64,000 bases of DNA from Pollenia angustigena. Taxonomy: Eukaryota > Arthropoda > Insecta > Diptera > Polleniidae. Each line of letters opens with the position of its first letter. Positions within the stretch are counted from its first letter, which is position 1. This document shows positions 41,690 to 52,920 of the stretch, one piece after another. Position numbers and translations under genes: made by a program. A model generated the notes under the pieces. It had not been told where the DNA came from, did not search any database, and worked only from the letters and a program-made list of their open reading frames with translations. The DNA lies in the NCBI GenBank assembly GCA_930367215.1, contig OV884059.1, positions 234,049,803-234,113,802 of the forward strand, in the 5' to 3' direction.

Positions 41690-42200
41690 ACTGCAGACCA
41701 CAAGTAGTGCATTAGGGTATACTCAGTTTGTCATTTCGTGTGATATTTTTTTAATATTCACCTAGGAACCCATAAAGTGTATACATTCTGGAGCCTCGAG
41801 TAATTGAGTTAGTCATGCCCGTCTGTCTGTACGTGTGCTGAAGACCCGCTTACTTTAGAACGACTCAAAAGAAAAGAACAATTTAAGTGTCAAATTATTT
41901 TCCGCTCTCCGAAGCAGTTTTGGAATGAAATCTAGTACAAAGAAAAAGAGCTATGATTGTTCCACATTACTATCCTCAAAATTGATATTTCTGTTAAAAA
42001 AAAACCAACATAAATGAATGCAAAATACAAAGATTTTGATTAAATCTTGCACGAAGACGTTTTATATGTCTTGAAATTATACTACTAACATTCGTAAAGA
42101 TCGGCATCATTTTAAGGCCGCTTTCGGAAAACGTTTTATTTTCGCCTAAAGACGTAGCGTATAATGCTATGGAAGTAAAAGTTGGTCTCGCATACTTGCA
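41690..42200 (+). mobile_element. DINE-1/Helentron-like fragment
   Basis: Contains 'gggtatactcagtttgtcat', 'cccataaagtgtatacattctgg', 'gcccgtctgtctgtacgtgt' and 'acgactcaaaagaaaagaac' in the order of the complete copy at 10009, then fades. No 3' hairpin found. Confidence 0.75.
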
Positions 42201-42408
42201 ATTTATTTTGCAACGCGTAAAAATCTTCTTTGACTGGATTTTGTCAAATTAGAAAAAAAATTAATTTAAATAACAATTAATTGATGGTCGTTGGTCATCG
42301 CATCAAATGCGAACAGCTGGATCGATTTGCCTAATTTTTTTTTTAATATTTCGTAATAGTCTGGATAAGGTTGGTAGAGAAAGAAAAGTTGTCCACGCCC
42401 ACTTTTAC
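42201..42408 (+). repeat. Fragment resembling the Helitron-like repeat at 433
   Basis: The words 'gcgaacagctggatcgatttg' and 'gtccacgcccacttttaccg' match segments of 433-1108 in spacing, but no boundary can be given. Confidence 0.4.
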
Positions 42409-42416
42409 CGATATAT

Positions 42417-43713
42417 CAGTGTTGCCAGTGAAATTTCGAGAAGGATACATTTGAGTGTCCAAAAAGATACACTTTTTCCCAAAAAGATAAATTTTGAAAA
42501 AAATTTTAACACACATTAACATTACATTTTTATATCATATTAAGCGAATATTGTAAAGAAAATTATATCATATAAATTCATTTTTATATTTATTTAAGTC
42601 ATAAATATTAGGTATGTATTTTTTAAAAATACAATAAGCAAACATTATAATTAATTATATGTAACTATCTTTGGATGTTATCTAAACAAATTCATTTTTG
42701 TAAAAATGAAATTACAAGTTAAGGCGTTTATACGAAGGCGACTATATCAAAAAAGTTCATATAAATTTCCTGAAAATAAAAGATGTTCACATATCCTCCC
42801 AACAACTTCGCACTACTTGTAATCCTCGATTTAGGTGTAATACTCGATTTAGGTTGAAACTTCCTTAATGTTTTCTTTCACAATTATGAAAGCTGCTATT
42901 GTATAAGTATTGAGTCGGTTACGATGATCAGACTTAATAAGTTTTTGTACTTTTTGCATACTGATTTAAAAGATACGAAAAATGTCAGGATTATACATTA
43001 GGCTGGGTCACTGATGTATGAGAAAAAATAAAATTTCTCGAATATTAGAACATAGCAATATTTTTTTGTCTTACGTCAAAACAAATAAAAACTGAAAAAA
43101 AAGTTAAAAAAAAGTCACATCTTCAGCCCGCGCAAGAGCTCCTAAAAATTAAGTATATGTAAGAAAAGTAAATTTTTTAAATTTAAATTTTTTATTTACT
43201 ATCAATTATTATTAATTAAAACTGAAAATATTTTGAATTTAACTTGAAAAAAAAAATAAAACTTTGGTTCTTATACAACAGAAAACAATAAAATAATTTT
43301 TTGGTCACAAAATCTTGTTTACTGTAAAATCTAGGCATCTATCGTCTTGATTTAAGTTTCGTCTATGTTAAACCTTCTCTTAATTTTTTATTGCAAAGAG
43401 TTATGGATGCTTCTGATACTATTTCCACGAACTTACAAGTCGATAAAATACAGTAATATGCTTTTCTGCAATACAATGCTATTGTTGTTTTATTCAAAAT
43501 TTAACAAAATTAAAGGTCAATGCGCGGGCTGTTACACTAAAAATAAATTAATAATATTTTGCAGGGGTCTCTTACAGACAAAAATACAACATATTTGCGC
43601 TATTAGAAGTCGATAAGAGAAAAAAAATTTTTCGACCCACCCTATTATACATGGTAAGTGAAGCCATCAAAACATACGAAAAATTTATCTTTCGTATCCT
43701 AATGGCAACACTG
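42417..43713. mobile_element. hAT-like element with perfect 8-bp duplication, itself holding a hAT-like element
   Basis: The ends CAGTGTTGCCA and, inverted, CAGTGTTGCCA. Flanks CGATATAT at 42409-42416 and 43714-43721 are identical. Subterminal words 'aaggatac' and 'aaagataaattt' occur in inverted orientation on both sides. No transposase frame seen. Confidence 0.92.
42999..43644. mobile_element. hAT-like element nested in the previous one, perfect 8-bp duplication
   Basis: The ends TAGGCTGGGTC and, inverted, TAGGGTGGGTC. Flanks TTATACAT at 42991-42998 and 43645-43652 are identical. The 83-codon frame inside (43365-43616) shows no recognised motif. Confidence 0.92.
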
Positions 43714-43721
43714 CGATATAT

Positions 43722-44840
43722 TTATATAATTCCTATTTACTCTAATTCGTTCTATACAAAAAAAATTACAAAAACAAATTTATATCTTTATAGATTCAGC
43801 TTAAAATTGGTACAAATGATTTGTTATCCTTGGGTAATGACACGTTCAAGTATAAACGATCACGCAAATTTTAACATCCACGTTTGTCAAAATAATTGAA
43901 ATCGGTCGACTACTAAGGACTGGACGGACTTGGATATTTAGAGCGAATAAGGTTTTTGGGGAAAGAAAACTAAATTTCTGGAAAAATTAAATGTGTTTTT
44001 TTCTATGGGATTTTTGTATGAACTCTCAAGCACATAACTTTTTTTTATAATTCCATTAGCTTATGCCGCGACGCTTTACGCTTGTCTGCAGGAAAGAAAC
44101 CAGAGTCTCTGGCGGAAACCGAACCCGAAACCACGACGCATGTTCATGTTCATGTTCGCCGATTTGGATGATTTTTTGGTATTTTGTTGTCAGATATCTG
44201 AATTTTATGATTCCGTAATATAAGCTTGATATATTCATTATTTGTTTGTACAGACACGTTCAAAGTTTATATATGTTCGCTTGTTTCAAATGGCATGCAG
44301 ACTTACTATATATTTAATCTTTTAGTTCAATCACAGTAAACTAATCATTTGACATTGTTGTATATTTTCGTAAATAATGAGATTTGCATTAAAAAAAGTT
44401 GGAAAAAGTGCGATATAAAAAAGTTCGTAGTACAAAATATGAACAACATCCAAATTTCAATGTTCATCATCTTCAGTTGACTGCAACTTTTAAGCGCTGT
44501 GGAGCGCTGTTTACCGAAAGATTTTAAATTACAGCTTGAAGTCTCAGCTAAAAGTTAAAAAAACTCAGCTGCTCCTTTCCAAAAAAAAGTAAAAACTATA
44601 AAATGATAAAGTAACAAAACATGAATTTTCGTTCATGCTTGTTGGTGTTGTCATAATTATTTACTGTTTAAAATTATTACATAATGTATTGTTGTTTACT
44701 GATACTGTTTGAAAATTAAGTTGTTGCATGCAATAACAACTACACATTATGCGAAGAATTGGACGTGTAGCCACTAAGAAGACGTAATGCATAATCTTTT
44801 TTTGTCTTCAGACCCATTTATAAATAGATTTCGCTCAAAG
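43722..44840. other. No classified feature; one short sequence shared with 60150-60240
   Basis: Around 44090-44180, 'accagagtctctggcggaaac' and 'ttggatgattttttggtatt' match in order 'agtcctgcgtctctggcagaa' and 'attgttaataataccaaaaa' near 60170-60260. It may be a repeat family seen only as pieces. Confidence 0.35.
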
Positions 44841-44971
44841 CTGCAAATCAACAAATTGGAGTACAATAATGATGTTAAAAAATTATTAAAAGACTATGCT
44901 TAAATTACGTATTCATGTTTTTTCAACGGCAGGTGGGCGTAAAAGTGGGCGGATCTGGTATATAATTTCAG

Positions 44972-46612
44972 GGCTGTAGAAAAAATCGCCCAAAGAAAAA
45001 TGGCCCAAAAAAAATAATGAAAAATCGCCCAAATGAAGAATCGCCTAAAAGAATATGAAAAATGACCCAAAAAGTTAAATATGAAATTTTGCCCAAAAGA
45101 AACGGAAAAGGGCCCAAAATAAAAATGCAAAATGACCCAAAAAAAAAAAAAACAATTTTTTCAAAAAAAAAAAAAAAAAAATTAAAAATTACCCAATTTG
45201 CAAAACAGTGTTTATTATTCATATAAATTTAGTAACATACAAATGCAAGTTTTATGTAAAAAATTGCATTGTGTCTTCAACAGCTGCTCGGTAGTATGAA
45301 CAGTAATCCTTATATGAGCCCTCCGCCAAACTTTGTGCACTATTCAATAGTTTAATACTAATTAATCACTGCATAGTTATAATCAATTACTCAAAACGGA
45401 ATATACCTTTGGCATGTTATAAAGTCCAGTGTCGTAATGTCCATGGACACTGTGACACTTTTGAAAATGTCATAACGTCTGTGGGCATTAAGACACTTTG
45501 CAAATGGATAATTTTTAAAAATTTCAAAAGGTTCATAATTACTTAAGATGTTAAATACAAAAAAAAAATCTACATACATGCAGAGAAAAACATGTTTTAT
45601 TATGGTCACAACCAACAAAACTATTTTTAAAGAAACTTATTTTACCATAATGTGGTTGTCGATGACAATGATTTGGTTAAATTAAACATAATATGGTCAA
45701 CATTTTTTTAAAAATGGTTTTGTTGTTTTTTCTCTGGGTGCATATATTAAACATATAACGAAAATACTTTTGGGCGCAAGGATTTTCTCCCCTATGGTGT
45801 AACAAATACCGGCAGCGCTTACTAAAGCTTCTCTGCATAGCCGGCCTTCGGCCGGGCGCAAGGATTTTCTCCTTTATGATATAACAAAGACCGGCTTCGC
45901 TAACTAAAGCTTCTCTGCGCCGACGGCCTTTGGGCGGGCGCAACGATTTTTTCCTTTATGGTATAACAAGCACCGGCTTCGCTAAGTAAAGCTTCTAAAA
46001 TCTGCATTGTTTCCGAACGAAAGCCGACTATGCAGAGCAGCTTTAGTTAGCGAAGCCGGTGTTTGTTATACCATAGAGGAGAAAATCCTTGCGCCCGGCC
46101 GAAGGCCGGCTGTGCAGAGAAGCTTTAGTTAGCGAAGCCAGTATTTGTTATATCATACAGGAGAAAATCCTTGCGCCCGGCCGAAGGCCGGCTATGCAGA
46201 GAAGCTTAAGTAAGCGCTGCCGGTATTTGTTACACCATAGGGGAGAAAATCCTTGCGCCCAAAAATGTTTTCGTTATATATTTTATATATATACCCAGAG
46301 AAAAAGCAGCAAAACCATTTTTAAAAATATGTTTACCATATTATGTTTTATTTAACGAAATCATTGTCACCGAAAACCATATAATGGTTAAATAAGTTTC
46401 TTTAAAAATAGTTTTGTTGGTTGGGACCATAATGAAACATGTTTTTCTCTGCAGATCATTTTTTTGTATTTAACTTCTTTAGTAATTATGGACCTATTGA
46501 CACTTTTGAAAGTGTCATAATGACCATTTACAAAGTGTCATAGCGTCCAAGGACAATATGACACTTTTGAAAGTGTCATATTGTCCATGCCACCATATTG
46601 ACATGCCATCAT
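44972..46612. mobile_element. Foldback element, GGGCTGTAGGA family, right arm truncated
   Basis: The left end CAGGGCTGTAGAAAAAATCG and the following GCCCAAA words match the copy at 39905. From 45405 to 46605 the DNA is a long imperfect palindrome: GTGTCATAATGTCC-type words, then an AGAGAAAAACAT palindrome, the satellite array, then the same in reverse. The terminal right arm with the CTACAGCCC end is missing, and the Helitron-like host resumes at about 46613. Relative to the 39905 copy it keeps an additional 340 bp (45242-45580). Confidence 0.85.
45774..46264. repeat. Inverted array of 82-bp satellite units (locus 3, best preserved)
   Basis: Three units in minus orientation (45774-46005) and three in plus orientation (about 46017-46264). 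One full plus unit is 46099-46180, exactly 82 bases, followed at once by 46181-46262. Each unit carries CCGAAGGCCGGCTATGCAGA (a GC palindrome), AAGCTT, 'agcgaagccggtatttgtta' and 'gaggagaaaatccttgcgcc'. Open frames of 88 codons run across the array on both strands because 82-bp units lack stops in some frames; they are not genes. Confidence 0.93.
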
Positions 46613-47628
46613 TTATTTTTTGTGAAAATTGAGTTGATGCATTAAAAATCAAAGCAGTTATGCTACTTTTTGAATACAAGTTGTATGGGATGTGGGCGTA
46701 AAAGTGGGCGGATATTTTTCAAATTTCACACAAACGATTATGAGTGTTTAAAAATGTTATGTGCCAAAAAACAATGTCGTAGGTCAAAATTTAATTTTTA
46801 CTTTGTATGTGAGGTGGGCGGATCATTTTGATTTTTCCATTTTTTTCTTGATTCAAACAAAAAATGCTTATGTGCCAAGTTTCATTATCCTTTGACAACT
46901 TCTTCTATTTTTTGCCGCTCGTTCTACGAACTTCAACCAATGTGCGGCGCTGATAGATTAGCTCACTACCAGCTAGCTATTTTTTTGTTTCTTATGGTCC
47001 AGGCAAATTGCAGAAATCATAATGCATTTGCTCTTTTGCAATCCTAATATTGAACTCCGCTAATAGCTTTTCAGTAATTGAAGCACAGCCGCGAAAAACG
47101 TTTTAAGTTACAAAATAATTTTTTTTCAGGAGAGCAAACAAAAAAACGTTTTTAACAGGCAAGATTATTAATTTTTTATTTTTTTTTCAGATTATTAAAC
47201 ATAATGATAATAAAAATTTTTATGCAAAATATCAACAAATTTACAACTTAAATTACATGCAAATTTACAGTTTATAACTTTTTTTTAGTGGAAAAACGTT
47301 TCATATCCACAATCGCGATGTCATTTTAAACGTTCTTCCACTTCACAACGCATCATGACTGATGGCTTTTAAAACGTTATTTCACGTTTAAAACCATTTA
47401 CTTTGTATCATTTTTAAGTAACTTACAACGTTCTTCCATTAGCTGACTCTTTGTATGCCCTCTTTACAGGCTTAAAGGTGCATAATATTGGGTGATTTGA
47501 GGTTTAAACAGCGTACGAGAGTTAACGGTTATCTGCAAATTCACTATTCACTGCTTCAATTCACTAAACGATCACAAACAAATTTTGTTGAAATTGGGAC
47601 AAGCCAACGTCTGTCGGGTCAGTTAGTA

Positions 47629-48991
47629 ATATACATATATACATTAAAAGTGTTTTGTTCCTCAGATAACGGCAATAAACCCAAGTCATTTTCTTCAGAA
47701 ATTAATGGCAGTTCACTTACTCAACCTTAAAATATTTTCGATGTTTTTTTTTTTTTTTTTTTGACTTGGTTCGTATCAGCTCTAAGCCCTCCATTTGTTT
47801 AACTCGATTTATGACATGTTACATTTCATTCATAGATATCTAAAGTTAATTTGCTATTAAGTCGGCCTCTTTTCGCAATGCCTCGTAAGACGTCTATTGC
47901 AAGAAATTAATCTTAAGCAAATTTGAACCACTTCTACGTTTTCTACTTTCTACACTGCCCTCGCATGATGAAATTTTTGTTTTGTGTTTTTGACAAATGA
48001 AATTAGTTTAGGGTTGTTGATATTTAAGCCTGATAATGAATAATATTTTTTTTTAAATACAACATGAAATTATACATCTGCAAGTCATAAACACATCATG
48101 AAAATATTTCACATTTTTCCAGAAACTCACAAACATTTTTTTGCCCTAAACTTTATGAATTTTTTTATTCTTATGGGAAATGAATACTCTAAAAAATTAA
48201 ATGACAAGATTAGAAAAATTACACAAATTGCAAAAAGTTTTAGGAGCAAAATGGGTGTTTTTTAGGGAGACAAAGAAGCATGAGTAAAATGTTTTCCATG
48301 TTAATTAAAGTTTTTATTAAGAAAATTTAAGTACAAATAATATTTTACATTTTCAATTTTTCATACGAATTTAAAGTGCAAATAAATTTTAATAATTTTC
48401 AATTTGCCTTAAAATATTTTAATTAAAAAAAAACTCGAATTTTCTTATAATTTTTACGCCTGGCAGCTGACAAAATCTAGAAATTTTGCTAATAACAGCG
48501 TCTTTGTGTTCATCGGGAAAATATTCTTCTTTAAAGGATATTAAATCTCATTTATTTTACTTTCTTTTCCTTTGTACAAACATCCACGTAGACGCACACA
48601 CACACACACACACATTCATCTGAAATGGAAATTGTTATTTTCAACCATTTAATTTGTTTAAAACTTAAGAAATATGTCTGCGTGCTTAAAAATTGTTAGC
48701 AATTTTTTTTTCTTTGTTGGAAAGATATTAAATTACTTATTGTTGACACCTAAATGAGAATAGTCTTTGTGTGGGGGGGGGGAGGGTTTTAAGTAGAATG
48801 TTAATTTTGGAAAACTTTAAGTGATTGCTTTAAAATTTGTGTATTGGAAAATGTCATGGTACCAAATTATGTGTAAAAGTTTTAGTGAAAAGAATATTAT
48901 CTTAATATAGGCATTTTCACAGAAAAGTCTTCGTTTTATTACCCTACCGCAACCAGCAATTACAAAATTGTTTTGAAAATAAAATTTCGTT
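47629..48991. other. 1.4 kb AT-rich sequence; poly-T at 47743 and (AC)n at 48592-48612
   Basis: No gene, TIR pair or retroelement motif recognised. A run of nine G occurs at about 48774. Confidence 0.45.
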
Positions 48992-49285
48992 TTTCGGGTG
49001 ATTTTGTAGCTACATTATTTTTCGTTTAGCTGCACATTCAAGTTTGCACGAAAATTCGTGCAGGTACGCAAGATATTCTCTTACGCATTATTCACTTAGC
49101 AGCATAAATAATGCTTTTAAACGAATTCACTTACCTGCATAAATGTGCACTTATGTAAATTTTTTTTCTTATTACAAAAATAGATTTAGTCATGCAATCA
49201 TTATTTTCAACAAATTTTTTGAATACAGTACCCATGTTCTGTAACTTTAGTGAGAACTTCTTGCATCGAAAAGATGTGAAACAAA

Positions 49286-49492
49286 CAGGGGTGTGATGGA
49301 AATCGAAAACGCAAAACGCAAGAATTTTACAAGTCGTTTTTTAACAAGATTTCTGTAATAAAAGAATTTTATGGCAAAAATTATACAAATATTTATCTAT
49401 TAAACAGAATTTGAAAAAATTTGATTAAAAGTGTATTAAAAACATCTTCCAAATTCTAGCGTTTTGCGTTTTCGATTTCCATCACACCCCTG
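49286..49492. mobile_element. 207-bp CAGGGGTGT-type MITE, insertion edges proven by an empty site
   Basis: The ends CAGGGGTGTGATGGAAATCG and, inverted, the same 20 bases, continuing AAAACGCAAAACGC. The flanking AAA is duplicated. The homologous sequence at 59733-59748 (minus strand GAAACAAAATATTCC) lacks the element, and the filled site equals it plus the element and three A. A truncated relative is at 26841. Confidence 0.95.
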
Positions 49493-49888
49493 AAAATATC
49501 CCATCGTTTCTCGAAAAGTGAGAAAAATGTGTGTCTTTAACTCATGTCGAAAACTATCAAAAGAGATCACGTCGTTACGTTATAAATGTCATAATATTAA
49601 ACTCGAAGCCGATGTGACATTGCAGACGTTCAGAACGCCAGTAACACATACACTCACAATATTATTACAGTAACGGACTGTAGTTTATTTAAGAAATATT
49701 CTGTTCAGTCATTTTTAAATAAATAAACATTTAAAATTCCAAGCAAATTTATTTTTAACTGATTCTAACAGTTATTCAAAAAACTAAGTGCATATTAATA
49801 CTGATTTTCAGTTGCAGTTAATATTGTCCGTTGATTGAGTTAAATTCTTCTTTATGATAAATTAAATAAAAATGTAATTTAAAGCAAC

Positions 49889-50660
49889 GAAAAGTTCATT
49901 TAATTTTGACTGTCAAAAATTCAACTGCGAATTCCGTAAAAACAGATGAATATTCAGTTATCTTATATAAATTAATTGTCAAAAAATTAACTACATATTC
50001 CGTAAAAACAAATAAATTTGCAGTTATTTTATAAAATTTTACTGTCAAAAATTCAACGCCATATTCAGTAAAAACAATTAAATATTCAGTTATTTTATAT
50101 AATTTAACTACCAAAAATTAATTTTTACTTATCTATAAAAAATGAATTGCTTGTTTTGTGTAAGCAATACCCATTTTCTATTTGTTAATATAATTTAGTT
50201 AAATACATCAAATTTTAAAAGTAAAATAATTGCGAAGTCATATCGGTCATGCTGCTGGTGTCTTATAATTGAGAGTTTTTCTGTAAACAACGTGGTCAGT
50301 ACAACAAACGTAAAACATACTTGTGTATCAGGTTAAGTTAATAATAATATTCTCCCTCACTCGCTTATAAGAAAAATAAGCGGACAGGTGTCTGTCTGGT
50401 ATTTTTTAGAAATTCGGCTCTTTTGTGGAGTTAACGAAAATTTAATGAAATAACTGAATATTTTATTGTTTTTACTGAATATGGGGTCAATTTTTTGACA
50501 GTAAAATTTTAAAAAATAACTGATAATTTAATTGTTTTTACTGAATATGGTGTTGAATTTTTGACAGTAAAATTTTACAAATTAACTGAATATTTATTTG
50601 ATATTACGGAATATGGTGTTGAATTTTTGACAGTAAAAATTAAATGAACTTTTTGTGAAA
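49889..50660. repeat. Foldback-like palindrome with 70-bp tandem units in each arm
   Basis: The left arm (49889-50115) has three units of about 70 bp, each with ACTGTCAAAAATTCAAC, 'attccgtaaaaacaa' and 'attcagttattttatat'. The right arm (50437-50660) has three units in reverse orientation. The outer ends AAAAGTTCATTTAATTTT and AAAATTAAATGAACTTTT are inverted. The loop contains 'catatcggtcatgctgctgg', which recurs at 58842. Confidence 0.88.
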
Positions 50661-51289
50661 AATAAATGAAAAATAAGTAGACCGGTTTTTAATTGAAGTT
50701 TCATTTATTTTATATTACAATTTCAGTTAATTTTACGTACAGAATATTGTGAGTGTATCGTTGACGGCGACCAAAATTTACTTAAATTCAAAATTTTGCA
50801 ACGACGGCGGCGAAAACACAACCGTCGGCTATGCCAAATTGTGTAAAGAGCGACTTTAATGTTTGTTGTTTGCAAACGAGCTTTGAAGACATTCGTATAT
50901 TTTATGAAAATGTCAAAAGCAAAATAATAAAACAATGAAAAATGTGCCAAGAATAAAATATTATTATTATTATTCTTTGCATTTTGTATTTTTAATTGTT
51001 TTTTAGTCTTAAAATTTTTTCTCGCCCCATTTTTATTCGTGAGTTTATTTGACAGTTCAAAGCGGGAACTTTTTTCACCAAAATGGTACAGACACACTTT
51101 TTCTGTAAATTGTCTAGTAATTTCCTTACGTGACAGCTTGTACTCGCCAAAAAAGTTGCAGACACAGTTAAGTGAGAAAAACAGCTGTTTGTTTCAATTT
51201 ATAGCATTTTTGTTTCATTTCACACATTTCAATCGAAAACTTTCTCGACGCGAGAGCTACAGAACATGGGCACAGTTTTAAATTAACAT

Positions 51290-52490
51290 TAGTCACGGCT
51301 TAAACCTTTGTTAAATTATTGACTGCCATTTAGAAAGTTTTATGCTTTTTTTAGAAATTGGAACCAGCTTTAGTAAAATATCATGACTAGTAACAACAGT
51401 TTTACCCGATTTAAAATTATTTCCAGGAGGTAAATTTGTATTGGACCCATGGTAAATTATGAACCAATCATCCCAAAATTCTGTAGAGTGATTGCAGGTG
51501 ATAAAAAAAAACAAAGCGAAATTAGTTTTCGAGTTTACAGTGAATTTCAGAGCGCTACTTAGTATGGCATCTGAGATAAATTATGGACCGTATTTCACAA
51601 AATTGCATGACATTTTTTTTGGCCATATGAAGTTAAGTTGCTACGGTTTCAGGCGCATTTAATTAATTTCCCAGAGTACGCTGTATATGGGGCCTATGGT
51701 AAATTATGGGCCGATCTTCACGAAATTTAACAGTAAAATTTCCAATCGTATAAAACGAATTTGTGGAAAATCTTATATTATTGCGTGCATTATGCCACCA
51801 TTAAGGTTAGTTTTTGTAACGAAATAATCATCTTTTTAGGGTGGTGGTTCCACATTTTCATTCTCAGCTCTGATCCTACGAAACCGATTTTGCTGGCTTT
51901 CAATCCCATAATCAATTTAAAAAATTGCTTAAAAAGTATTTCAATTTAAACAATGTGATAAATTAATCAATTATTTTTTTGTTGAAAGAAAATTAAAAAT
52001 ATAATTTTGATTTAATTAACATTTTAGTTGTTTTTTTCGTTTAAAATAAAATAATTTAAATTTGTAGATGTGTTGTTGGGATTTGGCAAAGCCTTAATAA
52101 TTAATTAAATCAACTAACACATTGTTTGAAACGGCAAAGTTTTTTGATAATTTTTTTAATTAAAATTAAAAAAATAATTTATTGATTCACAATTCTAAAT
52201 TTTTACAATTTTTAGTAATCTATATAATCATTTTGGTAATAGGTACAAACGCAACAAATTGTTTGCTTGATTTTTTCTGTATAGGATAACTTCAAGCAAT
52301 TTGACACCAAATTTGTTCTTTTCTATTGAGTTTTTCGAAAGTGAGCGTGTTTTCAACAGACGGACATTGCTAAATCGACTTAGAATTACTCAAGGAGCCA
52401 GGATATACATATATCTTTATGGGGTCTGGATGGCTAATAAAAACGTTTCACACGGAATTACAAGCTAACTACACGCTCATTCACCACTTT
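51290..52490 (-). mobile_element. DINE-1/Helentron-like element, minus strand, with a 370-bp interruption
   Basis: The 5' part (52490 down to about 52281) has the conserved block in reverse ('cgaaagtgagcgtgttttca', 'gaattactcaaggagccag'). After an interruption between about 51908 and 52281 of AT-rich unknown DNA, the copy resumes with 'gctggctttcaatccca' and continues to 51300 ('ggtaaattatgggccgatct', 'ttaccatggg'-type words). In other copies these two parts are directly joined. Confidence 0.75.
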
Positions 52491-52920
52491 AAGCGATGGA
52501 GGGTGCACACACAAACACATCTGCCAGATCAAATGTATTTTCAATTTAAATTTTTATTTCAAAATTAAATTTTTTGCCTATCTTTTTCATAAAATAGCGA
52601 TATGATAAATTTTTTTTTATTAGGCACATAAAAATAATATTTTGTATTAAAAATAAAAATTGTTGACCAAAAATCGAATGCTGCTATTCAAAATATGCAC
52701 TTAAGCAAAATGCACGTACACGATTTTTTTCTAACAAAATTTAGCCATCATACACAATGCTTTGTATTTTGTGCAGACAGGCAAAAAATGCAATTAAGTG
52801 AAATGCAGCTAAACGAAAAATACTGTATTATCTTTTTGGCAACACTGGTTTAAACAGCTGACGCACGTTTCGCGTTTTGTTTCACTGTCAAACATCTTCA
52901 GTTTGGTCTATAATTTAACC

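Larger units (their letters stand above)
44845..47628 (+). mobile_element. Helitron-like repeat (GTGGGCGTAAAAGTGGGCGG family) split by a foldback element
   Basis: The left part, 44845-44971, matches 55665-55785 ('aaattattaaaagactatgc', 'ttacgtattcatgttttttc'). The right part, from about 46613, matches 55795-56195 ('tttgtgaaaattgagttgatg', 'tgtgccaaaaaacaatg', 'gtgccaagtttcattatcct'). The far end at 47604-47628 has ACGTCTGTCGGGTCAGTTAG followed by T, as in the element at 433. The interruption is the foldback copy at 44972. Confidence 0.7.
49224..51285. mobile_element. TIR element of about 2 kb (CCCATGTTCTGTA family)
   Basis: The left end CAGTACCCATGTTCTGTAAC and the right end, inverted, CTGTGCCCATGTTCTGTAGC are followed by corresponding words ('catcgaaaag', 'gtgaaacaaa', 'gtgagaaaaa', 'tgtgtctttaac') on both arms for more than 100 bp. 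A partial copy lies at 58800-59810. A target duplication is uncertain (TTTGAATA against TTTAAATT). It contains a MITE and a foldback-like palindrome. Confidence 0.8.
49013..52825. mobile_element. Pogo-like non-autonomous element, TA target duplication
   Basis: The ends CATTATTTTTCGTTTAGCTG and, inverted, CAGTATTTTTCGTTTAGCTG followed by CA on both sides. They resemble the Drosophila pogo TIR, recalled as beginning CAGTATAATTCGCTTAGCTG. TA lies on both sides (49011-49012, 52826-52827). Subterminal sequence repeats TTCACTTAGCAGCAT-like words. Its own DNA is only about 210 bp left and 330 bp right; the rest is other insertions. No transposase seen. Confidence 0.88.

Noticed and set aside
45677..46355. 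88-codon open frames on both strands that resemble each other
   Set aside because: They run through the inverted 82-bp satellite array; their similarity is due to the palindrome, not to a protein family.
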